DNA from: VAZQ01 sp963817015
GTDB taxonomy: Bacteria; Pseudomonadota; Alphaproteobacteria; Rhizobiales; Xanthobacteraceae
Length of the DNA stretch: 64,000 nucleotides
Direction: 5' to 3'
Assembly (NCBI GenBank): GCA_963817015.1
Contig: CAWFMV010000010.1
Coordinates: 62,001-126,000 of the forward strand
Made by a program: the position numbers and the translations under genes. The notes below the pieces were generated by a model. It saw nothing but the letters and a program-made list of their open reading frames with translations, made no database searches and had not been told where the DNA came from. Shown here piece by piece: positions 27,131-35,587 of the stretch. Numbering within the stretch: the stretch's first letter is position 1; each line of letters starts with the position of its first letter.

Positions 27131-27502
27131 ATGCGATTCCTGTTGCGGATAGCATTCTGGCTTGGCGTCGTGCTGGTGCTGCTGCCCAGCGCAGGCACCG
27201 AGTCCACACCAAAGGTCCAGGTTGGCACCGTCGAGGCTGTGTCTGCCGCGCGCGCCGCTGTCGGCGATCTCCGCAGCTTCTGCGACCGTCAGGCCGAGGC
27301 CTGCACAGTCGGCTCGCAGGCCGCGGTGGCGATCGGCCATCGCGCCCAAGCTGGCGCCAAGATGCTGTACGAGTTCCTCAACGAGCGGCTTGGCCCGCAG
27401 ACGCCCGACGCCGTCGGCTCGACCGGCAAGGCCTCGCAGCAAACGCTGACGCCCACGGATATTGAGCCAGCCTGGCGCGGCCACCAGCCACACCGGAACT
27501 AG
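27131..27502 (+). CDS. DUF5330-family protein with N-terminal membrane anchor
   Basis: This 123-residue protein starts MRFLLRIAFWLGVVLVLLP, a signal anchor, followed by AVSAARAAVGDLRSFCDRQ and a segment with conserved cysteines typical of DUF5330. ATG 27131 is chosen over an upstream codon because the hydrophobic segment starts there. Its stop codon lies inside the left arm of a palindromic repeat. Function unknown. Confidence 0.8.
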   Translation: MRFLLRIAFWLGVVLVLLPSAGTESTPKVQVGTVEAVSAARAAVGDLRSFCDRQAEACTVGSQAAVAIGHRAQAGAKMLYEFLNERLGPQTPDAVGSTGKASQQTLTPTDIEPAWRGHQPHRN

Positions 27503-27576
27503 TGCCGCCGATTTGAAGTTCCTACACCACCTGCAGCAAACTCGGTTAGGAACTTCAAATCGAAAAGCGGCACTAG
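27499..27576. repeat. CTAGTGCC palindromic repeat, copy 2
   Basis: CTAGTGCCGC (27499-27508) pairs with GCGGCACTAG (27567-27576). Inside, GATTTGAAGTTCCTA pairs with TAGGAACTTCAAATC, giving a long interrupted hairpin. The first bases overlap the stop codon of the DUF5330 gene. It is the best-formed of the GATTTGAAG subtype in this window. Confidence 0.8.
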
Positions 27577-27589
27577 AATCATAGCGTTG

Positions 27590-27665
27590 CTAGTGCCCCT
27601 TTGTTTCCGAAGTTCGTGTCAGAGCGTGCTGAGACGTATCACGAACTTCGGAAACGGGGCACTAG
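27590..27665. repeat. CTAGTGCC palindromic repeat, copy 3 (different stem)
   Basis: CTAGTGCCCC (27590-27599) pairs with GGGGCACTAG (27656-27665), and the inner arms TTTCCGAAGTTCGTG and CACGAACTTCGGAAA pair perfectly. It shares the CTAGTGCC ends with the element 13 bp to the left but has an unrelated stem, so the ends rather than the stem define the family. Confidence 0.8.
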
Positions 27666-27766
27666 GTCACTTCGCGGCCCAGACATCGCGCCCGCCGGTT
27701 GGCATCGCCACGCTTGGCCTATATATTGAGAGGGCATGCGGCAGGTCGCCGCTGCACGGCCAAGCC

Positions 27767-28201
27767 ATGACCATAGACGAGATCATCGAGAATTTTGCGC
27801 TGCTGGACGAGTGGGACGACCGCTACCGCTACGTCATCGAGCTTGGCCGATCGCTTGCCCCGCTCAACGAGCGGGATCGCAACGACACCAACAAGGTGCA
27901 GGGTTGCGCCAGCCAGGTCTGGCTGTCGACAGCGGTGCAGCCCAATGGCCAAACCGGCCCGGTGCTGTCATTCGTGGGCGACAGCGATGCACATATCGTG
28001 CGCGGGCTGATCGCGATCCTGCTCACGATCTACTCTGGCAAGCATGCCCGCGACATCATCGCGACCGATGCGGTCGCGTTGTTCGAGCGCCTGGGCCTGA
28101 AGGAGCATCTGACGCCGCAACGCTCCAACGGCTTCCGTTCCATGGTGGAGCGCATCAAGTCGGATGCGCGTAGTGCACTGGCGACCGCGACAGTGCCTTA
28201 G
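27767..28201 (+). CDS. sufE: SufE-family sulfur acceptor protein
   Basis: A 144-residue cytoplasmic protein of standard SufE length, with the acceptor cysteine C47 in KVQGCASQVWL. It takes sulfur from the SufS cysteine desulfurase for Fe-S cluster assembly. ATG 27767 is chosen because homologues start near MTIDEII. The gene stands alone here, not in a suf operon, and converges on mucR with 35 bp between stop codons. Confidence 0.92.
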   Translation: MTIDEIIENFALLDEWDDRYRYVIELGRSLAPLNERDRNDTNKVQGCASQVWLSTAVQPNGQTGPVLSFVGDSDAHIVRGLIAILLTIYSGKHARDIIATDAVALFERLGLKEHLTPQRSNGFRSMVERIKSDARSALATATVP

Positions 28202-28236
28202 AGCATGATCCCTGATCCGGCGTGGACCCTGCTGAG

Positions 28237-28653
28237 CTATTTCCGCCGCCGGCGCTGCTGACCAAGACCCATCTGCTTGGCGAGCTCCGAGCGCGCAATC
28301 GCGTAGTTGGGTGCCACCATCGGATAGTCGGGCGGCAGGCTCCACTTCTCGCGATACTGATCCGGCGTCATGTTGTACTGTGTGCGCAGGTGACGCTTGA
28401 GCGACTTGAATTTCTTTCCGTCCTCGAGGCACACGATGAAGTCGGCCGTGATCGACTTCTTCACCGACACAGCCGGCTTCAGCGGCTCGCTCGCCACCTC
28501 GCCCTGCCCGCTCGACACGCGGGTAAGCGCCGCATGAACTTGATTGATCAACGCCGACAAATCCTGCGCCGGCACAGGATTGTTACTGACATAAGCCGAG
28601 ACGATGCTCGCCGTCAGCTCGATATAGCTCGTGCCCGACGAATTATCATTCAT
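28237..28653 (-). CDS. mucR: MucR/Ros-family zinc-finger transcriptional regulator
   Basis: The 138-residue protein has the family's Ros/MucR zinc-finger-like region, CLEDGKKFKSLKRHLRTQ, followed by MTPDQYREKWSLP, and ends in a short arginine/lysine tail. Cys, Asp and His supply the presumed ligands, as in the divergent MucR group. Such proteins bind AT-rich DNA and silence exopolysaccharide, motility and horizontally gained genes. The 0.8 kb upstream is unusually AT-rich for this window and lacks genes, which may reflect self-regulation. Confidence 0.9.
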   Translation of the reverse strand: MNDNSSGTSYIELTASIVSAYVSNNPVPAQDLSALINQVHAALTRVSSGQGEVASEPLKPAVSVKKSITADFIVCLEDGKKFKSLKRHLRTQYNMTPDQYREKWSLPPDYPMVAPNYAIARSELAKQMGLGQQRRRRK

Positions 28654-29447
28654 GGCGTATGAATCCTAACTGCCCAATGGCCCTTACGTTTTTCGGCCTG
28701 CCGCATCCGCAGGTATTCTTGTGTATAAGGGCCAGTTACAACGGCCAAAGTCCAAGTTATCAAGCTAAGACCTATCTATACTTGATGATCGACGAACGCA
28801 ATAAGTGCTGTCCAGTGATGGTCAATATTCCCTATCGATTGTTATGTCTTATTGCTCCACAACGCATCAAATTTACGCGATCTCGTGTAATTTAACCGGT
28901 AGATACGGCCGGTCACGTCACGGCGACCAATATCGCCATGGTTTGTACAGGTATGATTTGAGTATTCACGTTGTTGTTCACACTCCTTTCGCCCGGAAGC
29001 TGCCTGCAAAAAGCCTAGCGCTCACGAAGCCGCGCGCTTCCGACGTACCAAGGAGACGTGTCAAGAACTCGCGGAGAGCTAGCGCGCTCGCAGCAACGTC
29101 AAGCTCATTGCCCGACACAAATATGTAATCTTGTCGGGATTGGAATAGGTTGCGCGCTGGTTGTTAGACAGCCATGCAGAGCAGACAATACTGCACAAGA
29201 TCGTCTTTCACAGTCGTGAACAAGATCTTTATTTCCATGAAATCCAGCAACATCAGTCCACGCTGCATTCGCGTGTACTTCGGCTCGGTTGCCCATGTGG
29301 TCTCGAGTCGTGCCATCTCGAGTCATGTCGTCTGCGAGTTATTCAAATTGCCAAGCACGCCGCCAAGACGCGAGCGGTTCGAGCCGGCAGGCTGATGCAA
29401 ATGTGCTTGGGAAGTGCAGGCTACAGCAACCTGCGCCGGAGACCCGT
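28654..29447. other. Long gene-free, AT-rich region upstream of mucR
   Basis: About 800 bp with no convincing coding frame; short frames exist but lack protein-like composition. The part from about 28.7 to 29.0 kb is visibly richer in A and T than its surroundings (TTATGTCTTATTG, AATTTACGCG). It may hold an extended mucR promoter, a small RNA or remains of foreign DNA; none can be shown from sequence alone. Confidence 0.4.
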
Positions 29448-30401
29448 CTAAGAATTGTTCTCGATATGCGCACGCAATTCCGCAATCGAGCCGAAGCGCA
29501 CGGTTCCATGCGGAAGCTGCGCTTCAATGGAGCCATCGGCATAGAGCGTATAGGCCATGCCGTCGACCACCCCGGACTTGAGGATTGCGACTGAGCGAGG
29601 TTCCCGCTCGGCACGCGGCGGCTCGCCGGATGGCTGCCGCGCGACCTCGTCCGGCTTCGACTGGTCACCCGGGCGCCGCTTGGGCCACATGGAGTCGAAC
29701 TGCTCCTGCTGGGGCGGACGCGGTGGCGTCTTCGGCCGAAACAGGAAATCGAGCCGCGGCTCTTTGCCGGTCTCGCCGGGCCCAGCTGGGCGCACTTCCG
29801 GCTCTGGTCTGGGCTCGGACCTGGGTTCCGGCTTGCGCTCTGCTCCGTGGTGAAGCCCGTTGCCATTCGGAGAGAGCGGGACGTCCTCGCCATTGGCGAC
29901 GACACGATCCGGGCGCACGGTCGATCGCAGGCGCTCGAGCGCCGAGCCCGACACCTCGATCGCAGCAGTCGGGGTCGGCTCGGCCGGCCGCGGCTCCGGC
30001 GGGCGGGGCTCGGCTTGGAGCGACTCGGCTTGGCGCGGGTCCGGCGGGCGTGGATCAGGCAGACGTGGATCAGGCACGCGTGGATCAGGCACGCGTGGAT
30101 CAGGCAGGCGCGGTCCGGCGTCCAAGGCTTCAGACCGCCGCTGGCTGTCAGATGGCTGCCTGGCATCAGCCAGACGCGGGATGTGAGCCGAGGGCCTGAG
30201 CCTGAGCGACTCCGCGATCGCACTGAGCTGGCTGATCAGGGAGCCGACACCCATTACCAAGGGGCCGCCCACGATGGCGATCGCGCCCGTCATGATTAAT
30301 GACTGGCCAAGAGCCGAATCACTGACGGTCGAGCCAGACGCAATCGCGACCACCCCCGCACCGGTGATCACAATACCGAAAACAAGCAGGATCAAGGACA
30401 T
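29448..30401 (-). CDS. Proline-rich membrane protein with conserved C-terminal domain
   Basis: About 317 residues. Two membrane helices lie at about 2-24 and 34-58. A long Pro/Arg/Glu-rich linker includes four near-identical PDPRx units encoded by a 15-bp tandem repeat. The last about 45 residues (SVAILKSGVVDGMAYTLYAD, then IEAQLP) form a compact beta-rich domain that seems the conserved part. ATG 30401 is preferred over GTG 30413. The linker suggests a protein spanning the periplasm or a large cytoplasmic spacer. No function is recognised. Confidence 0.75.
   Translation of the reverse strand: MSLILLVFGIVITGAGVVAIASGSTVSDSALGQSLIMTGAIAIVGGPLVMGVGSLISQLSAIAESLRLRPSAHIPRLADARQPSDSQRRSEALDAGPRLPDPRVPDPRVPDPRLPDPRPPDPRQAESLQAEPRPPEPRPAEPTPTAAIEVSGSALERLRSTVRPDRVVANGEDVPLSPNGNGLHHGAERKPEPRSEPRPEPEVRPAGPGETGKEPRLDFLFRPKTPPRPPQQEQFDSMWPKRRPGDQSKPDEVARQPSGEPPRAEREPRSVAILKSGVVDGMAYTLYADGSIEAQLPHGTVRFGSIAELRAHIENNS
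30051..30110. repeat. Four 15-bp tandem repeats inside the proline-rich gene
   Basis: Units TGGATCAGGCAGACG, TGGATCAGGCACGCG (twice) and TGGATCAGGCAGGCG follow each other without spacers. They are in frame and encode repeated DPRVP/DPRLP units on the minus strand. Such repeats can vary in number by slippage. Confidence 0.85.
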
Positions 30402-30602
30402 CCTGGCACCCACCCAATCCCAAAATACCCCCGTAGAATCGCCGCAGGCATATGGTTACTGAGATTCTGGCGCCAATCCTATGGTTAAGCAATCGTTAAT
30501 CTGGCCAATCTGGTAAGGAATCCAATGATATTGGCTCCTGGGCCACATTCGCGCCCCGCGCGCACTCGTGCGCCTTTCGCGTCGGAGGAGGGCCGTAAGC
30601 CC

Positions 30603-31025
30603 TCACAGCCCTGCATTCTGCTGCGCCACCATGCAGTAGAGCATCGGGATCGAGAACATGGTGTTGATCCGCGATGTCATGCCGGCACGGCGCGCCGCCC
30701 CGGCCTTTTCGTCGGACGAGGCTTCGACGATCCCGAGGAGCTTCTTCTGGTTGGGCCAGATAACGAACCAGACATTGAAGGCCATGATCAGCGCCAGCCA
30801 CATGCCGATACCAATCACGTAGGCCGTCCGTTGAAAGGTCAGGGCCTGAACGAGGCAGTCCTTCGACCAAGCCAGGATCAGTCCGAAGATCACAGTGGCC
30901 AGTGCGCATCCGGCGTCAAACCGGATGAACCGTCCGCTGAGCAAGCCGACCAGAATGACGAGGACGATCAGGAGCGCGACGCCAGCCGCGAGCGTCCTGT
31001 GCAGGTCTTGAAAAAAGGCTGCCAT
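30603..31025 (-). CDS. Integral membrane protein related to the PuuD (urate hydroxylase) membrane domain
   Basis: A 140-residue protein with about four membrane helices and the segment VWFVIWPNQKKLLGIVEAS followed by ARRAGMTSRINTMFSIPML, which matches the C-terminal part of the PuuD membrane domain. It lacks the cytochrome c domain of true urate hydroxylase, so it is a stand-alone member of this fold and its function is uncertain. ATG 31025 starts the hydrophobic N-terminus; an upstream ATG would add 20 unlikely residues. Confidence 0.7.
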   Translation of the reverse strand: MAAFFQDLHRTLAAGVALLIVLVILVGLLSGRFIRFDAGCALATVIFGLILAWSKDCLVQALTFQRTAYVIGIGMWLALIMAFNVWFVIWPNQKKLLGIVEASSDEKAGAARRAGMTSRINTMFSIPMLYCMVAQQNAGL

Positions 31026-31193
31026 GGCATTGCACCCCCCTTGCAAATGCCCAGGATACGAGAGCATAGCCCCTTGCCGGCTCAACGTTGCCCGCCCGCG
31101 AACCTGTTGACGATCGAGGCAGCAGGATCTCGCGGAACCGACGATGCAGCCCCCGAGTTGGCATCAAACACTCGCGTGTGTCAGGAGATTCCA

Positions 31194-31805
31194 ATGGCGT
31201 TCTCTCTTCCCGATCTGCCCTATTCCCACGATGCGCTGGCGCCGTACATGTCGCGCGAGACGCTCGAATACCATCACGACAAACATCACCTTGCCTACGT
31301 CAACAACGGCAACAACCTGCTCAAGGGGACCGAATGGGAGAACAAGTCCCTTGAGGACATTGTCAAAGGCTCGTTCGGCAAGAACCCTGGCGTGTTCAAC
31401 AATGCCGGCCAGCACTACAATCACAATCATTTCTGGCAGTGGATGAAGCCGAACGGCGGCGGCGACAAGCTCCCCGGCAACCTCGAGAAGCAGATCAATG
31501 CCGACCTTGGCTCGGTCGCCAAGATGAAGGAGGAGTTCGTCCAGGCGGGCGTCGGCCAGTTTGGATCGGGATGGTGCTGGCTCGCGGTCAAGGGCGGCAA
31601 GATCACGGTCACGAAGACCCCCAATGGCGAGAGCCCGCTGGTCCATGGCGCCTCGCCGATCCTGGGCTGTGACGTGTGGGAGCACTCCTATTACATCGAC
31701 TACCGCAACCGGCGGCCCGACTACATCAAGGCGTTCCTCGACCATCTGGTGAATTGGGACCACGTCGCCCAGATGCATGAGGCCGCCATGAAGGCCGGCG
31801 CATAG
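31194..31805 (+). CDS. sodB: Iron/manganese superoxide dismutase
   Basis: A 203-residue enzyme of the Fe/Mn family. Metal ligands are visible as H27 in YHHDKHH, H78 in YNHNHFW, D161 and H165 in DVWEHSYYIDY. It converts superoxide to O2 and H2O2 in the cytoplasm; no signal peptide is present. A ribosome-binding site CAGGAG precedes ATG 31194. The metal (Fe or Mn) cannot be decided from these residues, so the symbol is by common usage. Confidence 0.94.
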   Translation: MAFSLPDLPYSHDALAPYMSRETLEYHHDKHHLAYVNNGNNLLKGTEWENKSLEDIVKGSFGKNPGVFNNAGQHYNHNHFWQWMKPNGGGDKLPGNLEKQINADLGSVAKMKEEFVQAGVGQFGSGWCWLAVKGGKITVTKTPNGESPLVHGASPILGCDVWEHSYYIDYRNRRPDYIKAFLDHLVNWDHVAQMHEAAMKAGA

Positions 31806-31895
31806 CGGACGGCGGCCGACTTCGGGCGGCGAGGCCATCCTCCACCGCGCCTCCTTCACCACGACTTGCGCGCGGAATCGCGCCATAATTGCTCG

Positions 31896-33545
31896 ATGGA
31901 GCAGAGAACAACACCGCTGGCCTCGGCCGAGGCCGGCGCGGCTACCGCCTGCGATCGGCTCGCGCTCGCGCTGATCGCAGTTGCGGCGCTCGTCGCGGTT
32001 ACTACGTTTCGCGACTACGGCGTCGGCTGGGACGACTATACTCACGCCGAGTACGGCGACCTCCTGCTCTCCTTCTACTCGTCCGGCTTTGCGGACAAGC
32101 GCGCGCTCTCCTTCGTCAATCTCTATATGTATGGCGGCGGCTTCGACCTCCTTGCCGCGCTGGCCGCCAAGATCTTGCCGTTCACGCTGTTCGAGACACG
32201 GCGGCTTCTGGGTGCCGTTGTTGGTCTCATTGGAGTGATCGTGGTCTGGCGCACTGCGCGCCGGGTCGGCGGCTCGGTCGCCGGGCTGATCGCACTCGCG
32301 CTCATTGTCACCTGCCCACTTTTCGTCGGGCATCAGCTCATCAATGCCAAGGACGGACCGTTCGCGGTCGCGATGGCGATCCTGCTCCTAGGCCTGGTGC
32401 GCGCCCTCGATCAGTACCCCCGCCCCTGCGCCGGCACGGTGGCTCTCACCGGGGCGGGCTTCGGGCTCGCGATCGGCTCGCGCATCATGGGCGGGTTCGG
32501 TGTGATGAGCATGCTTGGTGCGCTGGCGCTGCTCGTCACGATCGACGCGCGGCAGGATGGCGTGCGACCAGCCGCCGCCAGATTGGGACAATTCGTCCTC
32601 CGGATGCTTCCCGGCATTGTTGTGATGCTGGTGGTGATGGCGCTGATCTGGCCCTGGGTCGTCTCCGCGCCGTCCAATCTGATTCACGCGATCGACTACT
32701 TCTCGCGTTTCTTCGAGGAGCCCTGGCAGGAGCTGTTCGGCGGAGCACTGATCCGGGTCACCGATATGCCGCGCAGCTATGTGCCGACCCTGCTGGCATT
32801 GCAGCTGCCGGAGCTGTTCTTGCTGCTCGGTACAGGTGGCGCCATCGGTGCGCTCATCGCGGCCATGCGGAGCGACGTCGCGCGCAACCGGCGCGCGGTG
32901 CTCGCGCTGATCGCATTCGCGGCGCTGCTGCCGGTAGCGGTCACGGTGCTGGCGCGGCCCGCGATGTACAACGGCATCCGGCATTTCGTGTTTGTGCTGC
33001 CGCCGCTCGCCATCCTCGGCGGGTTGGCCGGCAGCTGGTTGCTCGAGCGCGCGCGGCCACACCGCGCGGTCGCGGCCCTTGCCATTGCTGTGTTTGCGGT
33101 TGGCATCGCGTCGCCGGTCATCGAGATGGCCCGGCTGCATCCCTATGAGTACACGCATTTCAATCGCATCGCGGGCGGGGTCGAGGGCGCGCGTGACCGG
33201 TACATGCTCGACTACTGGGCGCTTTCGTTCAAGCAGGCGTCGCTCGGGCTCAAGGCCAAGATCGCCGAGCTCGGCCTTGAAAAGCCCGCCGGCCGGCGCT
33301 GGAAGCTCGCGACCTGCGGCCCCCACCGCTCGCCCCAGGTCGAGCTCGGGCCCGACTTCGAGACCACCTGGGACCCCAAAGGCGCCGACTTCGCCCTAAT
33401 GCTTGGCGAGTTCTACTGCCGCAGGTTTGACGCGCCGCTCTGGGTCGAGGTGGTGCGGGCCGGCGCGGTCTATGCGCGCGTTTATGACATCCGCGGCCGC
33501 TCCTATGAGACACTTTTGACGCAGCCCGGGCTGCCGAGCCTTTGA
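31896..33545 (+). CDS. GT39-family (PMT/ArnT-like) membrane glycosyltransferase
   Basis: A 549-residue protein with about ten membrane helices. Near the N-terminus, DYGVGWDDYTHAEYG carries the acidic pair in the first periplasmic loop expected for the catalytic Asp of PMT-like transferases, and GHQLINAKDGPF follows helix 3-4. The last about 130 residues are soluble. Enzymes of this fold use polyprenyl-linked sugars to modify lipid A, glycans or proteins in the periplasm. Acceptor unknown. ATG 31896 is chosen over an upstream in-frame start. It stands alone after sodB. Confidence 0.8.
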   Translation: MEQRTTPLASAEAGAATACDRLALALIAVAALVAVTTFRDYGVGWDDYTHAEYGDLLLSFYSSGFADKRALSFVNLYMYGGGFDLLAALAAKILPFTLFETRRLLGAVVGLIGVIVVWRTARRVGGSVAGLIALALIVTCPLFVGHQLINAKDGPFAVAMAILLLGLVRALDQYPRPCAGTVALTGAGFGLAIGSRIMGGFGVMSMLGALALLVTIDARQDGVRPAAARLGQFVLRMLPGIVVMLVVMALIWPWVVSAPSNLIHAIDYFSRFFEEPWQELFGGALIRVTDMPRSYVPTLLALQLPELFLLLGTGGAIGALIAAMRSDVARNRRAVLALIAFAALLPVAVTVLARPAMYNGIRHFVFVLPPLAILGGLAGSWLLERARPHRAVAALAIAVFAVGIASPVIEMARLHPYEYTHFNRIAGGVEGARDRYMLDYWALSFKQASLGLKAKIAELGLEKPAGRRWKLATCGPHRSPQVELGPDFETTWDPKGADFALMLGEFYCRRFDAPLWVEVVRAGAVYARVYDIRGRSYETLLTQPGLPSL

Positions 33546-33617
33546 CGGCACCGGTGCCGCCGGATTACGATCCCCTACCAAAAGCTGCGTAATTAAGAGT
33601 GCAAGTGGGAGGGGTCG

Positions 33618-34295
33618 ATGCATTATCTGTACGCCATTCTGGCCTTGGCCGTCGTGCCGCTCGTGGCCGCCCAGCCTGCACGCGCGCAAAACGATCCCAC
33701 CATTCACATGGTGACCTACATTGATGTCGCGCCCGCCGCCAAGGATCAGGCAGCCGCGCTGCTGCGACCACTGGCGGAGGCAAGCCGGAAGGACGCCGGC
33801 AATCTTCTGTTCCAGATTTTGCGGCGCACCGCGCCCGCCCACCAATTCGTCATCGTCGCCACCTGGAAGGATCAGCAGGCGCTTGATGCCCACGATGCGG
33901 CGGCCCATAGCAAACAATTCCGCAGCCAGGTTGATCCGCTCCTGATCGCCCCCATCGACGATCGCCTCTGCATCCCGACTTTCGTCGCCGCGCAGAAATC
34001 CGGTGACGGCTCGGTCTACGTGGTGACGCATGTGGACGTGCCCGGGAACGTTCGCGACAAGATCCTGCCGGCGCTCGAAGCGCTGTCCGAGCAGAGCCGC
34101 AAGGAAGGCGGCAATCTGCGTTTCGACGTCTCATATCAGAAGAACCGCACCAACCATTTCACCGTCATGGAAATCTGGAAGGATCAGGCCGCCAACGACA
34201 CCCATGAGCTCGCCGCGCATACACGCGCGTTTCGTGGCGCGCTGACGCCGATTACCGGCGCGCTCTATGACCAGCGCTGGTATAAGGCCATGTGA
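33618..34295 (+). CDS. Secreted protein with two antibiotic-biosynthesis-monooxygenase (ABM) domains
   Basis: A 225-residue exported protein: signal peptide about 1-23 (ending ARA), then two ABM-type ferredoxin-like units. Each has the pattern VTYIDVAP / VTHVDVP, a central LLFQIL or LRFDV strand, and a HQFVIVATW or NHFTVMEIW strand with a following AHDAAAHSKQF-like helix. ABM domains form small dimeric cofactor-free oxygenases or haem-binding enzymes; two in one chain would make a pseudo-dimer. It is followed by a paralogue 71 bp downstream. Export and duplication are notable, as most ABM proteins are cytoplasmic. Substrate unknown. Confidence 0.85.
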   Translation: MHYLYAILALAVVPLVAAQPARAQNDPTIHMVTYIDVAPAAKDQAAALLRPLAEASRKDAGNLLFQILRRTAPAHQFVIVATWKDQQALDAHDAAAHSKQFRSQVDPLLIAPIDDRLCIPTFVAAQKSGDGSVYVVTHVDVPGNVRDKILPALEALSEQSRKEGGNLRFDVSYQKNRTNHFTVMEIWKDQAANDTHELAAHTRAFRGALTPITGALYDQRWYKAM

Positions 34296-34366
34296 CGCGC
34301 GGAGCGCACCATCAAGATCACGCTGACAACAGGTCCATCGGGAACACGCCCATCGGGAGGATAGAC

Positions 34367-35050
34367 ATGCGCTTACTGAGCTCCATCATGCTTGCAATGA
34401 CGATCATGCCGCTTGCCCTGGCACCACAGGCGTCCGCGCAGGAGGACTCGACTGGCCACATGGTGACCTATGTCGAGGTAGCCCCGGCCGCCAAGGCACA
34501 GGCCGCCACCCTGCTCAAGGAGCTTGCCGCCGCAAGCAAACAGGACGCAGGGCTGCTGCGCTTCGAAATTCTCGAGCGCACGGCCCCATCCAACCAGTTC
34601 GTGATTATCGAGGCCTGGAAGGACGAGGCGGCGCTCAACGCACACGCGGCCACCGCGCACGCCAAGCAATTTCGCGACAAGATGCAGCCACATCTGATCG
34701 CGCCGATCGACGACCGGCTGTCGATCGTCACGACCGCGAGCCCGATCGCAGCGGCGGCCGGGGCCGGGCTCTATGTGGTGACCCACGTCGACGTCGGGCC
34801 GCCCAACCGTGACAAGATCATCGTTGCGCTCAAGGCGCTCTCGGAGCCGACGCGCAAGGATAAGGGCAATGTCCGCTACGATGTGCTGCAGCAGAAGACC
34901 CGCACCAATCACTTCACCGTCGTGGAAGCGTGGACGGACCAGGCCGCCAACGATGCCCATGAGATCGCGGCGCACACCAAAGAATTCCGCGGCGCGCTCG
35001 GCCCGCTCACCGGCGCACTCTACGATCAGCGCTGGTACAAGCCGCTCTAG
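34367..35050 (+). CDS. Secreted double-ABM-domain protein, tandem paralogue
   Basis: A 227-residue paralogue of the preceding gene with the same plan: signal peptide about 1-24 (ending ASA), ABM unit 1 (VTYVEVAP, LLRFEIL, NQFVIIEAW) and ABM unit 2 (VTHVDVG, VRYDVL, NHFTVVEAW), ending LYDQRWYKPL like its neighbour. GGGAGG at 34355-34360 fixes ATG 34367. The pair probably arose by local duplication and may act together. A terminator hairpin follows. Confidence 0.85.
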   Translation: MRLLSSIMLAMTIMPLALAPQASAQEDSTGHMVTYVEVAPAAKAQAATLLKELAAASKQDAGLLRFEILERTAPSNQFVIIEAWKDEAALNAHAATAHAKQFRDKMQPHLIAPIDDRLSIVTTASPIAAAAGAGLYVVTHVDVGPPNRDKIIVALKALSEPTRKDKGNVRYDVLQQKTRTNHFTVVEAWTDQAANDAHEIAAHTKEFRGALGPLTGALYDQRWYKPL

Positions 35051-35072
35051 GAACGCTGCGTCACAAGACAAT

Positions 35073-35107
35073 ACGCCTCGCGGCCTGAACAGGTCCGCGG
35101 GGCGTTT
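35073..35107 (+). terminator. Terminator after the ABM gene pair
   Basis: ACGCCTCGCGG (35073-35083) pairs with CCGCGGGGCGT (35095-35105) with one T-G wobble and an 11-nt loop, followed by TTCGTT. It lies 22 bp after the stop of the second ABM gene. Confidence 0.65.
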
Positions 35108-35127
35108 CGTTCGCCTGGTTCAAATCA

Positions 35128-35367
35128 TCAGTGAGTCTTCCAGCGCGCTCTGGCCTCGGCGGCGGATTGGTTGAGGTGAACTTTCATCTCGACATGAACG
35201 ACCCAGCCGAGCGGAATGTAATGATACTCGCCGCCGGTCTCGTCCTTTGCCAATCTCACTTCACCGTTGCTTTCCAAATGATCGACGATGCCGACGTGTT
35301 CGCCGTCGGAGCCGAGAACTTCCAGATTTTCCCGAATGAGTGTTGGCGAAATCATGAGTTCTCCCAT
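35128..35367 (-). CDS. DUF2171 (PRC-barrel-like) protein
   Basis: A 79-residue protein with the DUF2171 pattern: LEVLGSDGEHVGIVDHLE, a charged strand pair, then YHYIPLGWVVHVEMKVHL and a C-terminal ARARWK. It is a small beta-barrel type domain of unknown role. The start may be ATG 35367 or ATG 35355; GGGAG before the latter favours the shorter form. A paralogue lies 274 bp upstream on the same strand. Confidence 0.8.
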   Translation of the reverse strand: MGELMISPTLIRENLEVLGSDGEHVGIVDHLESNGEVRLAKDETGGEYHYIPLGWVVHVEMKVHLNQSAAEARARWKTH

Positions 35368-35587
35368 GGCGGCAAGAGGGACACTCGATGTGTTTTGACG
35401 CTATCTGAAATCACAGGTCGCCACAACTGGAGACGCCGCTAACGTCAGAGCCACTGTCCTATTCAGCGTCAGAAGCGCTGACCTATTCGTGTGGTGGCTC
35501 AGTATTGGACGGTCACGATGTGAACCGAATACATGGAATCAAACATATGATCGAACACACTGGATCGACACTGGATCGAACAGACGT
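35368..35587. other. Gap between the DUF2171 paralogues
   Basis: No coding frame is convincing. Around 35447-35485 the text CTGTCCTATTCAGCGTCAGAA and CGCTGACCTATTCG forms an imperfect inverted motif resembling debris of an insertion-sequence end, and CACTGGATCGA is repeated at about 35559-35580. No transposase remains. Confidence 0.3.

Noticed and set aside
29105..29326. A 73-codon minus-strand frame in the mucR upstream gap
   Set aside because: No ribosome-binding site, no family resemblance and irregular composition; not called.
30051..30110. CRISPR-like repeats
   Set aside because: The four 15-bp units are contiguous, have no spacers and lie in frame within a coding gene.
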